DNA of 64,000 nt from Williamsoniiplasma somnilux (GCF_002804005.1 NZ_CP024965.1:62001-126000), one strand, 5' to 3'. Positions 10,650 to 21,239 are shown, counted from the first letter of the stretch. The notes: generated by a model from the sequence alone, not told the origin. Translations and numbers: made by a program.

Positions 10650-10656
10650 AATAAAT

Positions 10657-10698
10657 AAAAAATGATTTTCGGTTCTAACAAAACGAAAATCATTTTTT
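10657..10698 (+). terminator. Terminator of the PTS operon
   Basis: A 15-base perfect stem (10657-10671 with 10684-10698) around TTCTAACAAAA-type loop sequence ends in six T. It sits just after the transketolase remnant and was probably the original operon terminator. Confidence 0.88.
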
Positions 10699-10798
10699 AA
10701 ATTAGTAATTCTGATTACTTTATTGTTTTATGTCTAAACATTATTTTAGGATTTAAAATCGTATGATAAAATTTTAGTTAACGAAAGAGGTATCATAT

Positions 10799-12319
10799 AT
10801 GCCAAAAACATTTTATGTAACTACACCCATTTATTACCCAAGCGGTGATCTACATATTGGGCACGCTTACACAACTACACTAGCAGACATTTTAAAAAGA
10901 TATAAAGAGATGCAAGGATATGAAACATTCTTTTTGACAGGCTCAGATGAGCATGGTCAAAAGATTGAAAAAAAAGCTCAAGAAGAAAATCTTACTCCTT
11001 TAGATTATTTAGAACCAAAAGTAAACGCCTTTAAGTACTTGTGAAAAAAACTAAATATAAATTATGATAAGTTTATTCGCACAACAGATGATTATCATGA
11101 AAAAACTGTCCAAAAAATTTTTTCAAAATTGTTACAAGAAGGTTTCGTTTATAAAGGAAATTATGAAGGCTTATATTGTGTTTCTTGTGAAGAGTTTTTA
11201 ACACCTGAACAAATTGATTCAGAAGGGTTATGTATTATTTCTAAAAATAAACCTGAACTTGTTAAAGAAGATACTTATTTTTTAAAAACTTCAATGTTTG
11301 AAGAGTTCGAAACAAAATTATTGCAAAGTGATTTTTTAATTCCTGAATATCGTCGCAATGAAATGTTAAAAAACTTTATTGAACCAGGATTAAAAGATTT
11401 ATCTGTTACTAGAATTTCCTTTAATTGAGGTATTCCAATTTTAGAGGATAATCGTCATGTTATTTATGTGTGATTAGATGCCTTATCAAATTACATTACA
11501 GGTCTAGGTTATTTACAAGAAGATGATTCCTTGTTTAAAAAATTTTGAAGTGAAGACACAGAAATATTACAACTGGCAGGAAAAGAAATTATTAGATTTC
11601 ATTCAATTTATTGACCAATTATTTTGAAAGCTTTAAATTTGAGAATGCCGACTCACTTACTAGGACATGGGTGGATTCTTTCTAAAAATACTAAAATGTC
11701 AAAATCTTTAGGAAATGTTATTAATCCTTTAGATTTAATAGATGAATTCGGTGCAGATGGGTTGAGATTTTATATTGCCAATGAATTGCCAACGGATAAA
11801 GACGGAAATTTCACAATTGAATTATTTAAAGAATCTTTTAATGCTCATTTAGCAAATAATCTTGGGAATTTAATTTCTCGCGTTAATAATATGATTACCA
11901 AATATTTTAATGGACAATTACAAAATATGCAAAATGTTGATTTAGAGTTAATTAATTTAGGTGCACAGGCCATCGACAAGTACACAAAATTAATGGACCA
12001 ATATAAAATCAGTGAAGCCATGAGAGTTGTTTTGGATTTAGGTGCACAGGCCAATAAATACATAGAAGAGAATGCTCCTTGAAATTTAGAAAAAGAAAAT
12101 AAAATTCAAAAGTTAGAAAAAGTTATGGTTACTTTGCAACGTACAATTGGAATTATTTCTTTTTTAGTTAAACCTATTTTGGTTAATACATATGAAGAAA
12201 TGATTGAACAATCAGGATTAACTGGAATTAAATTGAACTTTGAAAATATTAAAACCTTTGAAAATATTAAACCTAAAAAACTTGGAAATAAAAAAGTTTT
12301 ATTCCAAAGAATAAAATAG
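10799..12319 (+). CDS. metG: Methionyl-tRNA synthetase
   Basis: The 506-residue class I synthetase charges tRNA-Met. The HIGH signature appears as GDLHIGHAY and the second signature as [17 protein letters not shown] and [14 protein letters not shown] are family blocks. It has CVSC in the connective peptide and no C-terminal tRNA-binding domain, as in short Firmicute-type enzymes. Several TGA codons are Trp. GAAAGAGG lies eight bases before the ATG. I see no T-box leader. Confidence 0.96.
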
Positions 12320-12459
12320 AAAGTGGATTGTTTTATTGAATATTCTAAATAATATAAAAAAAATAACTAATAATGTCTTAATATTATTAACAATAAAATT
12401 GTTTTTAAAGTAACATGTTTAAATTTTTAAAAACAATTATTTTAATAACATTTTTTCAA

Positions 12460-12493
12460 AAATAACCCCAAAGGTTGTTTTTTTTTTTTTTTT
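12460..12493 (+). terminator. Probable metG terminator with a very long T tract
   Basis: AAATAACC (12460-12467) pairs with GGTTGTTT (12473-12480) around a five-base loop, followed by a run of T up to 12493. The hairpin fits a terminator, but the T tract (16 in a row from 12478) is far longer than the others in this window and may have a second role for the gene downstream. Confidence 0.6.
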
Positions 12494-12538
12494 AATAAAA
12501 TACAAATAGCATGTATTTGCAAAGCATGTATTTGCAAA
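12478..12538 (+). promoter_or_regulatory. 16-T homopolymer and 15-bp tandem duplication upstream of the repeat lipoprotein
   Basis: A run of 16 T (12478-12493) is followed by TAAAAT (12496-12501), a possible -10. TTGTTT (12475-12480) could be its -35 at a 15-base spacing, so tract length would set the spacer. Two exact copies of GCATGTATTTGCAAA lie at 12509-12523 and 12524-12538. Both repeats are visible; the promoter reading is inference. Confidence 0.45.
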
Positions 12539-12573
12539 TTTTTGCCATTTTAAATATATTTATAGGAGATTAA

Positions 12574-14583
12574 ATGAAAAGATTATTAAGTTTATTGGCA
12601 ACATTAGGATTAACAGCAATAGCCGGAGCAACAGTTGTTGCTTGTGGAGATAAAGATGTAAAAGAAGTTGACTCAGCAGCAGTTCAAACTCAAGTTAACG
12701 CAGCACTTAAAAATCCCGTTGCAGATGAAGCAACTGCAATTAAAATTGTTACTGATTTATCAGTTGAAAACGCAACCCTTACAGCAGTAGCAAAAGAAGC
12801 AAACACAAGTTTAACTGTAACAATCAATCCAGCAGAAGGTTATACAGTTAGCGGTGAAGCTTCATTTGAAGTTAGTTACACAATTGAAACACCAGAAGTA
12901 AAAGAAGTTGACTCAGCAGCAGTTCAAACTCAAGTTAAAGCAGCGCTTAAAGATCCCGTTGTAGATGAAGCAGCCGCAATTAAAATTGTTAATGAATTAA
13001 AAGTTGAAAACGCAACCCTTGCAGCAGTAGCAAAAGAAGCAAACACAAGTTTAACTGTAACAATCAATCCAGCAGAAGGTTATACAGTTAGCGGTGAAGC
13101 TTCATTTGAAGTTAGTTACACAATTGAAACACCAGAAGTAAAAGAAGTTGACTCAGCAGCAGTTCAAACTCAAGTTAAAGCAGCGCTTAAAGATCCCGTT
13201 GCAGATGAAGCAACTGCAATTAAAATTGTTACTGATTTATCAGTTGAAAACGCAACCCTTACAGCAGTAGCAAAAGAAGCAAACACAAGTTTAACTGTAA
13301 CAATCAATCCAGCAGAAGGTTTTACAGTTAGCGGTGAAGCTTCATTTGAAGTTAGTTACACAATTGAAACACCAGAAGTAAAAGAAGTTGACTCAACAGC
13401 TGTTCAAACTCAAGTTAACGCAGCACTTAAAAATCCCGTTGTAGATGAAGCAGCCGCAATTAAAATTGTTAATGAATTAAAAGTTGAAAACGCAACCCTT
13501 GCAGCAGTAGCAAAAGAAGCAAACACAAGTTTAACTGTAACAATCAATCCAGCAGAAGGTTATACAGTTAGCGGTGAAGCTTCATTTGAAGTTAGTTACA
13601 CAATTGAAACACCAGAAGTAAAAGAAGTTGACTCAACAGCAGTTCAAACTCAAGTTAACGCAGCACTTAAAAATCCCGTTGTAGATGAAGCAACTGCAAT
13701 TAAAATTGTTACTGATTTATCAGTTGAAAACGCAACCCTTACAGCAGTAGCAAAAGAAGCAAACACAAGTTTAACTGTAACAATCAATCCAACAGAAGGT
13801 TATACAGTTAGCGGTGAAGCTTCATTTGAAGTTAGTTACACAATTGAAACACCAGAAGTAAAAGAAGTTGACTCAACAGCAGTTCAAACTCAAGTTAACG
13901 CAGCACTTAAAAATCCCGTTGCAGATGAAGCAACTGCAATTAAAATTGTTACTGATTTATCAGTTGAAAACGCAACCCTTACAGCAGTAGCAAAAGAAGC
14001 AAACACAAGTTTAACTGTAACAATCAATCCAGCAGAAGGTTATACAGTTAGCGGTGAAGCTTCATTTGAAGTTAGTTACACAATTGAAACACCAGAAGTA
14101 AAAGAAGTTGACTCAGCAGCAGTTCAAACTCAAGTTAAAGCAGCGCTTAAAGATCCCGTTGCAGATGAAGCAACTGCAATTAAAATTGTTACTGATTTAT
14201 CAGTTGAAAACGCAACCCTTACAGCAGTAGCAAAAGAAGCAAACACAAGTTTAACTGTAACAATCAATCCAGCAGAAGGTTATACAGTTAGCGGTGAAGC
14301 TTCATTTGAAGTTAGTTACACAATTGAAACACCAGAAGTAAAAGAAGTTGACTCAGCAGCAGTTCAAACTCAAGTTAAAGCAGCGCTTAAAGATCCCGTT
14401 GTAGATGAAGCAGCCGCAATTAAAATTGTTAATGAATTAAAAGTTGAAAATGCAACCCTTACAGCAGTAGCAAAAGAAGCAAACACAAGTTTAACTGTAA
14501 CAATCACACCAGCAAAAGGTTACACAGTTAGCGGTGAAGCTTCATTTGAAGTTACATATATTTTAGGCGATACAAATAAATAG
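12574..14583 (+). CDS. Surface lipoprotein with eight 80-residue tandem repeats
   Basis: The 669-residue protein starts MKRLLSLLATLGLTAIAG and has a lipobox ending TVVAC, so the Cys near residue 24 should be lipid-modified after signal peptidase II cleavage. The rest is almost wholly eight copies of an 80-residue unit, each with KEVDS, an AVQTQV helix, KIV, ENATL, SLTVTI and YTVSGEASFEVSYTIE. The last part resembles strands in spiralin-like lipoproteins of Spiroplasma and Mesoplasma, but I do not claim homology. The protein is acidic, rich in Ala, Thr, Val and Glu, and has no Trp. AGGAGA lies four bases before the ATG. A role as a major variable surface antigen is likely by analogy. Confidence 0.9.
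   Translation: MKRLLSLLATLGLTAIAGATVVACGDKDVKEVDSAAVQTQVNAALKNPVADEATAIKIVTDLSVENATLTAVAKEANTSLTVTINPAEGYTVSGEASFEVSYTIETPEVKEVDSAAVQTQVKAALKDPVVDEAAAIKIVNELKVENATLAAVAKEANTSLTVTINPAEGYTVSGEASFEVSYTIETPEVKEVDSAAVQTQVKAALKDPVADEATAIKIVTDLSVENATLTAVAKEANTSLTVTINPAEGFTVSGEASFEVSYTIETPEVKEVDSTAVQTQVNAALKNPVVDEAAAIKIVNELKVENATLAAVAKEANTSLTVTINPAEGYTVSGEASFEVSYTIETPEVKEVDSTAVQTQVNAALKNPVVDEATAIKIVTDLSVENATLTAVAKEANTSLTVTINPTEGYTVSGEASFEVSYTIETPEVKEVDSTAVQTQVNAALKNPVADEATAIKIVTDLSVENATLTAVAKEANTSLTVTINPAEGYTVSGEASFEVSYTIETPEVKEVDSAAVQTQVKAALKDPVADEATAIKIVTDLSVENATLTAVAKEANTSLTVTINPAEGYTVSGEASFEVSYTIETPEVKEVDSAAVQTQVKAALKDPVVDEAAAIKIVNELKVENATLTAVAKEANTSLTVTITPAKGYTVSGEASFEVTYILGDTNK
12661..14580 (+). 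repeat. Eight exact 240-bp tandem repeats
   Basis: Units start at 12661, 12901, 13141, 13381, 13621, 13861, 14101 and 14341, all exactly 240 bases. They differ by linked blocks: VNAALKNPV versus VKAALKDPV, and ADEATAIKIVTDLS versus VDEAAAIKIVNELK. The blocks occur in several combinations, as expected from recombination between copies. The last unit has a unique tail (ILGDTNK). Confidence 0.95.
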
Positions 14584-14617
14584 TTAAAAACATTTTAAAT
14601 TTTACAAATTAATTCAT

Positions 14618-14646
14618 AACCCATTCTGACTAAGAATGGGTTTTTA
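14618..14646 (+). terminator. Terminator of the repeat lipoprotein
   Basis: A ten-base stem (AACCCATTCT/AGAATGGGTT) with a five-base loop is followed by T residues. Confidence 0.88.
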
Positions 14647-14677
14647 AAATTTTAAATTATCATTTGGCAATTTATTT

Positions 14678-15178
14678 TTACTTAAATTTAATAACATTTG
14701 TAATTCCTGCGCAACCATTTAAATCCAATTTAACTTTATAACCTAATTTAAGGGCATCATTCAATGTATTGCCAACACATACATCTGTTGCTACACCAAC
14801 AAGATAAATTTGTTCAATATTTTGTTTTTGTAATCATTCGTGTAAACCATTAGAGTTATCTTGTTCATCATAAAATGCTGAGTAGCTTTCAAGGTTTTGA
14901 TTTTCACCCTTAATTATTAATTTATCTAAAATTTTTGCATCATAAAGTAATTCAGCTCCAAGTGAATTTTGAATACAATGAGGACCTCACTGTGCAAATG
15001 AATAATGATCAATTGGATGCCAATCTTTAGAACCAACAATTAATTTGTTTTCTTTCTGAAACTTTTTAATTAATTGCTCGATGTATGAACCAATTTGATC
15101 TGCTCCTTGAACATATAAAGTTCCTTTAGGATTTGCAAAGTCATATTGATAATCAACTATTAGTAAAACTTCTTTCAT
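14678..15178 (-). CDS. pncA: Nicotinamidase/pyrazinamidase (isochorismatase-like hydrolase)
   Basis: The 166-residue protein has the PncA triad region: LLIVDYQYDF (Asp), GSKDWHPIDHYSFA with metal-binding Asp and His residues, and GVATDVCVGNTLNDA with the catalytic Cys. It would deamidate nicotinamide to nicotinate for NAD salvage. AAAGGGG precedes the ATG at 15178. One TGA is Trp. It is a single gene divergent from mnmG. PncA and cysteine-hydrolase relatives are hard to separate, but the DWHP block favours nicotinamidase. Confidence 0.87.
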
Positions 15179-15313
15179 GGAAACCCCTTTTATTTTATTA
15201 TAAATATATTTTTTGTTTATAATTAGTTTGTTAAGAATTGTCAAAGAATTAATAACAAAACACTTATGGAATATGTCAAAGATATTACTATTAAAATTTA
15301 AGAGGAATATACT

Positions 15314-17197
15314 ATGCAAAACAAAAACTATGATGTTTTAGTTGTTGGTGGAGGACATGCTGGAGTTGAAGCTGCTTTAGCTTCTGCTCGTTTAGGTAAA
15401 AAAACAGGATTAATCAATTTGTACAAAGATCGTATTGCAGCAATGCCTTGTAATCCTTCAATTGGAGGACCTGCTAAAGGTATTGTTGTTCGTGAAATTG
15501 ATGCTCTTGGTGGAGAAATGGCTAAAGCAGCAGATGCAACTGCCTTACAAACTAAACTATTAAATTCATCACGTGGGCCAGGTGTTTGAGCTTTACGTGT
15601 TCAGTCAGATAAAGTTAAATATGCTCAATATATGTTAGACAAAATTAATAATCAAGAAAATTTAGATTTGATTGTTGGTGCAGCATCTGATATTTTTGTT
15701 GACGATAATAACAACATAACCGGTTTAGGATTAAGTGATGGAACAATCATTAGTGCTAAGACAATTGTTCTGACTACTGGTACATATTTAAAATCAGAAA
15801 TCTTACAAGGGGTTGAACGTTTTAAATCGGGTCCCAATGATGAAATCACTACAAGTGGAATCTCGAGCGCACTAAAACGTTTTGGAATTGATTTATTAAG
15901 ATTTAAAACCGGAACGCCAGCAAGAATTTTTAAAGATTCAGTTGACTTATCTCAAGCTACTAAAGAGCCAGGAACTGATGCTCAATTAGCTTTTAGTTTT
16001 TCAACTAAAAAATTTACACCAGTAGCAGATCAAGAATTGTGCTATTTAATTCATACAACTGATGAAACCAAAAAAATTATTGAAGATAATTTAATTAAAT
16101 CAGCAATGTATTCAGGAACAGTTGATTCAGTAGGCCCAAGGTATTGTCCTTCGTTTGAAGACAAAATTGTGCGCTTCCCTGATAAGGCAAACCACCAAAT
16201 TTTTATTGAACCTGAATCAAATGAACTAGATACGTGATATATCCAAGGTTTTTCAACTTCCATGCCGATTGACGTTCAAGAACAAATGTTGCGTAGTCTT
16301 CCTGGATTTAAAAACATGAGAGTGAAACACTGATCTTATGCAATTGAATATGATTGCATTGATCCAATGCAATTGAAGCCAAGCTTAGAATTAAAAAAAG
16401 TCCACGGTTTATTTTTGGCAGGACAAATCAATGGAACTAGTGGATATGAAGAAGCTGCCGGTCAAGGATTAATTGCAGGAATTAATGCTGTTAAATATGT
16501 AAATCAAGAGGAACCTTTAATTTTAAGAAGAGATGAAGCTTATCTTGGGGTTTTGATTGATGATTTAATTAACAAAGGTGTTTGAGAACCATATCGTTTA
16601 TTAACAAGTAGAGCAGAACACCGATTATTATTGAGAAATGATAATGCAGAAGAAAGGTTAAAACACTATGGTTATCAAATTGGTTTGGTCAAAAAACAAG
16701 AATGAAATGAATATCAAGAAGCTATCGTTAAAATGAATCAAGTAATTAATGATTTAAATGAAATTAGATTTACTCCCAAATCAGATTTAGCAAAAGTTCT
16801 ATCGAATCATGGCGTAGAAATTAATCGTGGTTATTCAGGAATGGAACTAATTAAAATGCCAATTGTAGATCCTAATGATTTAATTGCGTTTGTGCCAAGC
16901 ATGAAAGAATTGCGCGTTAATGAACTTCAATCAGTAGTTATTAATGCAAGATTTGAAGGCTATGTTAAAAAGGAAAAAGAGTTAGTAGCTAAATTAGCAA
17001 AACTTGAAAAAAAACAAATACCTATTGATATTGATTATTCTAAAGTGGAAAATCTTGCTACTGAAGCTCGCCAAAAATTGTTGAAAATCAGACCGTTAAA
17101 TATTGGTCAAGCATCTAGAATAACTGGTGTCAATCCAGCAGATATTCAAATGTTATTATTTTATTTAAAAGCGAATTATGCTAATGAACAAAAATAG
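15314..17197 (+). CDS. mnmG: tRNA U34 5-carboxymethylaminomethyl modification enzyme, FAD subunit
   Basis: The 627-residue protein (GidA) works with MnmE to modify wobble uridine 34. The FAD Rossmann motif [14 protein letters not shown] is at the N-terminus, followed by [25 protein letters not shown] and [16 protein letters not shown]. The C-terminal helical region ends [20 protein letters not shown]. Length is normal. Its stop lies inside a strong terminator hairpin. Confidence 0.97.
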
Positions 17198-17216
17198 CCA
17201 TTATAGGCTATTTTTT
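17191..17216 (+). terminator. mnmG terminator overlapping the stop codon
   Basis: AAAATAGCC (17191-17199, containing the TAG stop) pairs with GGCTATTTT (17206-17214), followed by T. A TATAAT at 17220-17225, directly after it, is a candidate -10 for the purA transcript. Confidence 0.85.
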
Positions 17217-17245
17217 GTTTATAATTAATTAGTAATTAAATAAAG

Positions 17246-17311
17246 AAAACTTATATAATCCTCCATATTGGGGAGGAGTCTCTACCTAACACCTTATGTT
17301 AGATTATGGGT
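17246..17311 (+). promoter_or_regulatory. Purine riboswitch aptamer, adenine-type, upstream of purA
   Basis: The fold matches the purine class: P1 AACTTATA with TATGGGTT (with G-U pairs), P2 TCCTCC/GGAGGA with loop ATATTGG, the junction GTCTCTACC, P3 CTAACA/TGTTAG, and closing GATTATG. The specificity position 74 is T in GAT-TATG, the adenine-sensing base in the add riboswitch; guanine sensors have C. This suits adenylosuccinate synthetase, whose product leads to AMP. The fold is seen; ligand choice is inference from position 74. Confidence 0.85.
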
Positions 17312-17316
17312 TGTTT

Positions 17317-17366
17317 AACTAGCATTAGTTACGAGTTTTCGTTGTTTTTAAATGCTAGTTTTTTAT
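17317..17366 (+). terminator. Riboswitch-linked attenuator upstream of purA
   Basis: AACTAGCATT (17317-17326) pairs with AATGCTAGTT (17351-17360), followed by TTTTATTT. The 24-base loop includes a small ACGA/TCGT hairpin. Its place between aptamer and purA marks it as the expression platform terminator. Confidence 0.8.
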
Positions 17367-17404
17367 TTCTATAGAACTTATAGTTTTCTTTAAGAAAGGA
17401 AAAT

Positions 17405-18706
17405 ATGAAAAAAGCCTATAAATCATTAGTTGTTGTTGGTACTCAATGAGGGGATGAAGGTAAAGGGAAAATCACTGATTATTTTGCGCAGAAAGCAGAT
17501 ATGGTTGTTAGATTTGCAGGTGGAGATAATGCGGGTCACATGATTGAATTTAATGGTAAGCGCCATAAAGTTACAATTGTGCCTTCGGGAATTTTTAGTC
17601 CAAAAGTTAAAAATGTAATTGGTAATGGAACAGTGGTTAATTTAGAAAAACTTGACACTGAGTTAACTCGCTTAAAAAATGATGGTATTAAAATAGATAA
17701 TCTATTTATTTCTGATCGCGCTCATGTAATTTTTGATTATCATTGTAAAATTGACGAGCTGCAAGAAGAAGCAAGAAAAGAAAATAGAATCGGAACTACA
17801 AAACGTGGAATTGGTCCAACTTATATGTCAAAAGCTTCTCGATATGGAATTAGAATTTGTGATTTTAATCAACCAAACTTTAAGGCAATTTTGGAAGAAA
17901 ATGTTGAACACCATAATGGCTTGATTAGAGATCTTTATAAATCTAATGAAACGTTTTCATTTAATGAAATTTATAGCAAAGTAACAGCCATATATAACAA
18001 ATACAAAAATCAAATAGTTGACTCTGGAGAAATGGTTTCAAACGCCATTCAAGAAGGGCAATATGTTTTATTCGAAGGTGCTCAAGGAGTTCTTCTAGAT
18101 ATTGATCATGGAACATACCCATTTGTAACATCATCAAATTGTACTGCTAATAATGCTTCAACAGGTGTAGGAATACATGCTAAAGAAGTCCAAAAAGTTG
18201 TGGGGGTTGTTAAAGCCTATAACACTCGTGTAGGAACTGGAGGAATGCCAACAGAACTATTTGATGAAACAGGAAATAGAATTCGTGAACGTGGCCGTGA
18301 ATACGGTTCAAATACAGGTAGACCTAGACGTTGTGGTTGACTTGACCTAGTTGCTTTAAAGTATGCAATTAGAGTTGGTGGAATTGATGAATTATTTTTA
18401 ACACTTTTTGATGTTTTAGATCAAGAAAAGGAAATTAAAATTTGTGTTGGTTATAAACTAAATGGAAAAGAAATGAAATCAATGCCAGCATCAGATCAAG
18501 ATTTAAGAAGCATTCAACCAATTTACCAAACTTTGCCTGGTTGAAATGAAGATATTACTAATGTTAAGTCATTTGCTGATTTACCACAAAATGCTAAGAA
18601 TTATTTGACAACAATTGTCGAGTTTACCAACACTCCATTTTTAGGATTTTCAGTAGGTCCAGATAGAACTCAAACAATTTTAATAAAAGAGGAATTTAAT
18701 GATTAA
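17405..18706 (+). CDS. purA: Adenylosuccinate synthetase
   Basis: The 433-residue enzyme converts IMP, Asp and GTP to adenylosuccinate. GTQWGDEGKGK forms the P-loop at the N-terminus; [26 protein letters not shown] and [12 protein letters not shown] are family blocks. TGA codons are Trp. AAGGAAAA precedes the ATG. It overlaps purB by eight bases, so the IMP-to-AMP branch is one operon under an adenine-type riboswitch and attenuator. Confidence 0.97.
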
Positions 18707-20009
18707 TAGATATAGTGTTAGTGATATTTCTAAAATATGATCTGATGAAAATAAATATAAGACATGACTAAATGTAGAAGTTGCTATTTGTGAAGCTTGA
18801 AATAAATTAAATATCGTTCCTAACGATGATTTAATTAGCATTCAATCACGTGCTAGTGTAGATTTGGTGCGCATGAGAGAAATAGAATTAGAAACAAAGC
18901 ATGATGTAGTTGCTTTTACAAGAATGCTTTCAGAAATAATCGGCAAAGAAGCTAAATGAATTCATTTAGGTATTACTTCAACTGATGTTGTTGATACTGC
19001 CCAAAATATTATGATTAAAAAATCTAATCAAATAGTTTTAAATGAGCTTTTAAATTTTCAAAAAACATTAAAACAACTAGCATTAGAAAATGAAAAAACA
19101 TTAATCATGGGCAGAACTCATGGAATGTATGGAGAACCAACTAGTTTAGGTTTGAAATTTGCTTTATGATTTGATGAAATTGCAAACCAAATCGAAAGAT
19201 ATAAACTAGCTTCTCAGCAAATAGAAGTTGCTAAAGTTTCTGGCTCAATGGGAAATTATGCAAATCTTGAATTAGAAATAGAAGAGTATGTGGCACAAAA
19301 ATTTTCTTTAAATTTAAATAATATTTCGACCCAAGTAACTCAAAGAGACCGTCATGCTTTTTTGGTTTCTGTTATTGCTAATATTGCCTCAACATTAGAA
19401 AAAATTGCTACAGAAATAAGATTATTCCAAAGATCAGATGTAAATGAAATTTGCGAAGGTTTTTCAGCTGGCCAAAAAGGTTCATCATCAATGCCTCACA
19501 AAAAAAATCCTATTTCTTCTGAAAACATTTCAGGACTTGCAAGATATATTAGAAGTTATGTTGGCATGACATTCGAAAACAATAACCTTTGACATGAAAG
19601 AGATATTTCACATTCTTCAAATGAGAGAATTATGTTTCCTGACATTTTTAATACATTAGTATACTCAATTCGCAGAATGAATGACACTTTAATTAATTTA
19701 CATATTAATCGCGAAGAGATTCAAAATCACATTAATGAAGCTAACAATATTTATTTTTCACAAAGAGTTTTAACTTTTGTGTTGATGAAAAAACAAACAG
19801 TGTCTAGAGAAGAAATTTATGATCTCATTCAAGAATGCACAGCTCAATGCTTTGCAACTAAAACAGATTTTAAAGAAGTTCTAAAAAACAATAATATTAA
19901 TAAATTTTTAACCAATAAAGAATTAGATGATTTGTTTGATGTTCAATTTTTCTTAAGACAAACTCATAAAATTTTTACAAAAGTTTTTAAAATAAAAAGC
20001 GACAAATAA
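18699..20009 (+). CDS. purB: Adenylosuccinate lyase
   Basis: The 436-residue fumarase-superfamily enzyme splits adenylosuccinate to AMP and fumarate. The signature loop is [29 protein letters not shown] and [14 protein letters not shown] are further family blocks. It starts inside the end of purA (ATGATTAA overlap). The rest of de novo purine synthesis is not visible, so it most likely serves salvage from IMP. Confidence 0.96.
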
Positions 20010-20021
20010 TTGTCGCTTTTT
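19994..20021. terminator. Bidirectional terminator between purB and thiT
   Basis: A 12-base perfect stem (AAAAAGCGACAA/TTGTCGCTTTTT) with loop ATAA overlaps the purB 3' end and serves both convergent genes. Confidence 0.9.
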
Positions 20022-21000
20022 ATCGTATATTTTTTTTGTAAAAAGGTGCAAGGCCTCTAATAATTGAGGGCACCACTAATTGCGCGATTGGGTACGTAAA
20101 GATTCAAACATGAATCGCATTGTAAACAATTGAATAAATTCAACCAGATTCACCTCATGAAGGTCCATATAGTTTAACTCAAATAAAGTATCCTCCAATT
20201 GTTTGCCATAGATAAATTAAACCAAAAGTTAGGATAATCATAATTACAAAATTTAAATAACTTAAATAATTTTTTTCACCAGTTATCTTAAATCTTAATA
20301 AACCACAAATGGCAGGACTCATCATTGGTAAGAAATAATCTAAAATGTAAGACCATGGAGAAATTATCATTGAACCAGGAATGAATAATAGTGACATTAA
20401 AGCACTAACCGCTCCTGTTGCTGCTCCAGCAATCGAAGAATGAATGAAAGAAATCATAATTAACGGCATATATTTTAAAGCAATACCACCACCGTTAGGC
20501 ATGTGAGGTAAAAATTCTTCAAGATATGCTAAAGCAATTGTCAAACCACAAAACACCCCAATTAAAGCGATGTCGTAAGTTTTTCATTTGCGAATTCCGA
20601 TGTTGTTTAATAATAATTTTGTGTGTTCGTTTCTTGTGATTTTATTTTCTTGCATTGATTTATTATTTGTTCAAAAACAAATAAATGCAATGATAGAGAT
20701 GATATTTAATGAAAAAATTGCCAAAAACATAAATTGCATTTTGTAGTCATAAAAATCTTTTGTTTTAGCAATTAGCGTGCTTACCATAAATAAAATATTA
20801 AAAAACGTTCCTAAAGCAGTAAACATAATGAAAAATGTTTTTAAATTGTCAAAATATTCTCCACTTCAGTTGTTGTTAAACAAATTATTGATTTGTTGTT
20901 GCCCACAAATACTAAATATTAGCAAAAAGCTAATAAATAAACTTTGAGCAATCACATAGCCAGTGAGGCACAATATTTTTTCTTTATGATTTTTTCACAT
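20020..21000 (-). CDS. thiT: Thiamine-specific ECF transporter S component with N-terminal membrane extension
   Basis: The last 180 or so of 326 residues look like ThiT: six hydrophobic segments with NGGGIALKYMPLIMISF, the LDYFLPM loop and IYSIVYN near the end. Such S components bind thiamine and work with a shared EcfAT energizing module, which is not in this window. The first 140 residues add about three extra membrane helices (ending before RKWKTYDIALIGVF), not part of usual ThiT (about 180-190 residues). The start at 21000 has GGGAG five bases away. A TPP riboswitch upstream supports the substrate strongly. Confidence 0.88.
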
Positions 21001-21051
21001 AAAAACTCCCTATCTATTTTAGACAGAGAGTACACAAAATCACTAAAAATC

Positions 21052-21130
21052 ACTAATTGAACTTCCTACGCTAGTATTAACTAGATCAGGTTCTAAGAGT
21101 ATTTCTCAAGCTTTCGCTACCTCTGTCAAT
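21052..21130 (-). promoter_or_regulatory. TPP (THI-element) riboswitch upstream of thiT
   Basis: On the minus strand the TPP core reads GAACCTGATC, then TAGTTAATACTAGCGTAGGAAG, matching the conserved THI 3' half in order. A TTGAGAAATAC block stands for the 5' CUGAGA motif, and P1 is AATTGA/TCAATT. It lies in the thiT leader. Its 5' GACAGAG has a perfect complement CTCTGTC downstream (plus-strand 21022-21028), a possible switching arm. Confidence 0.93.
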
Positions 21131-21239
21131 TTTTTATAAAATCATGATTATTTTAGCACTTTTATCTCAAAATGAACACTTTAGAGTGAAAAGACATCTT
21201 TTTATGAAATAATGCTATTTATATTAAGTTATAATAATT

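Noticed and set aside
10700-10798. T-box or S-box leader before metG
   Set aside because: The gap is only about 100 bases and shows no T-box bulge or SAM core motif.
12509-12538. Iterons of a replication origin
   Set aside because: Only two 15-bp copies, no DnaA boxes and no replication genes nearby.
12661-14580. CRISPR-like array
   Set aside because: The repeats are 240 bp, contiguous, in frame and code for protein; no spacers.
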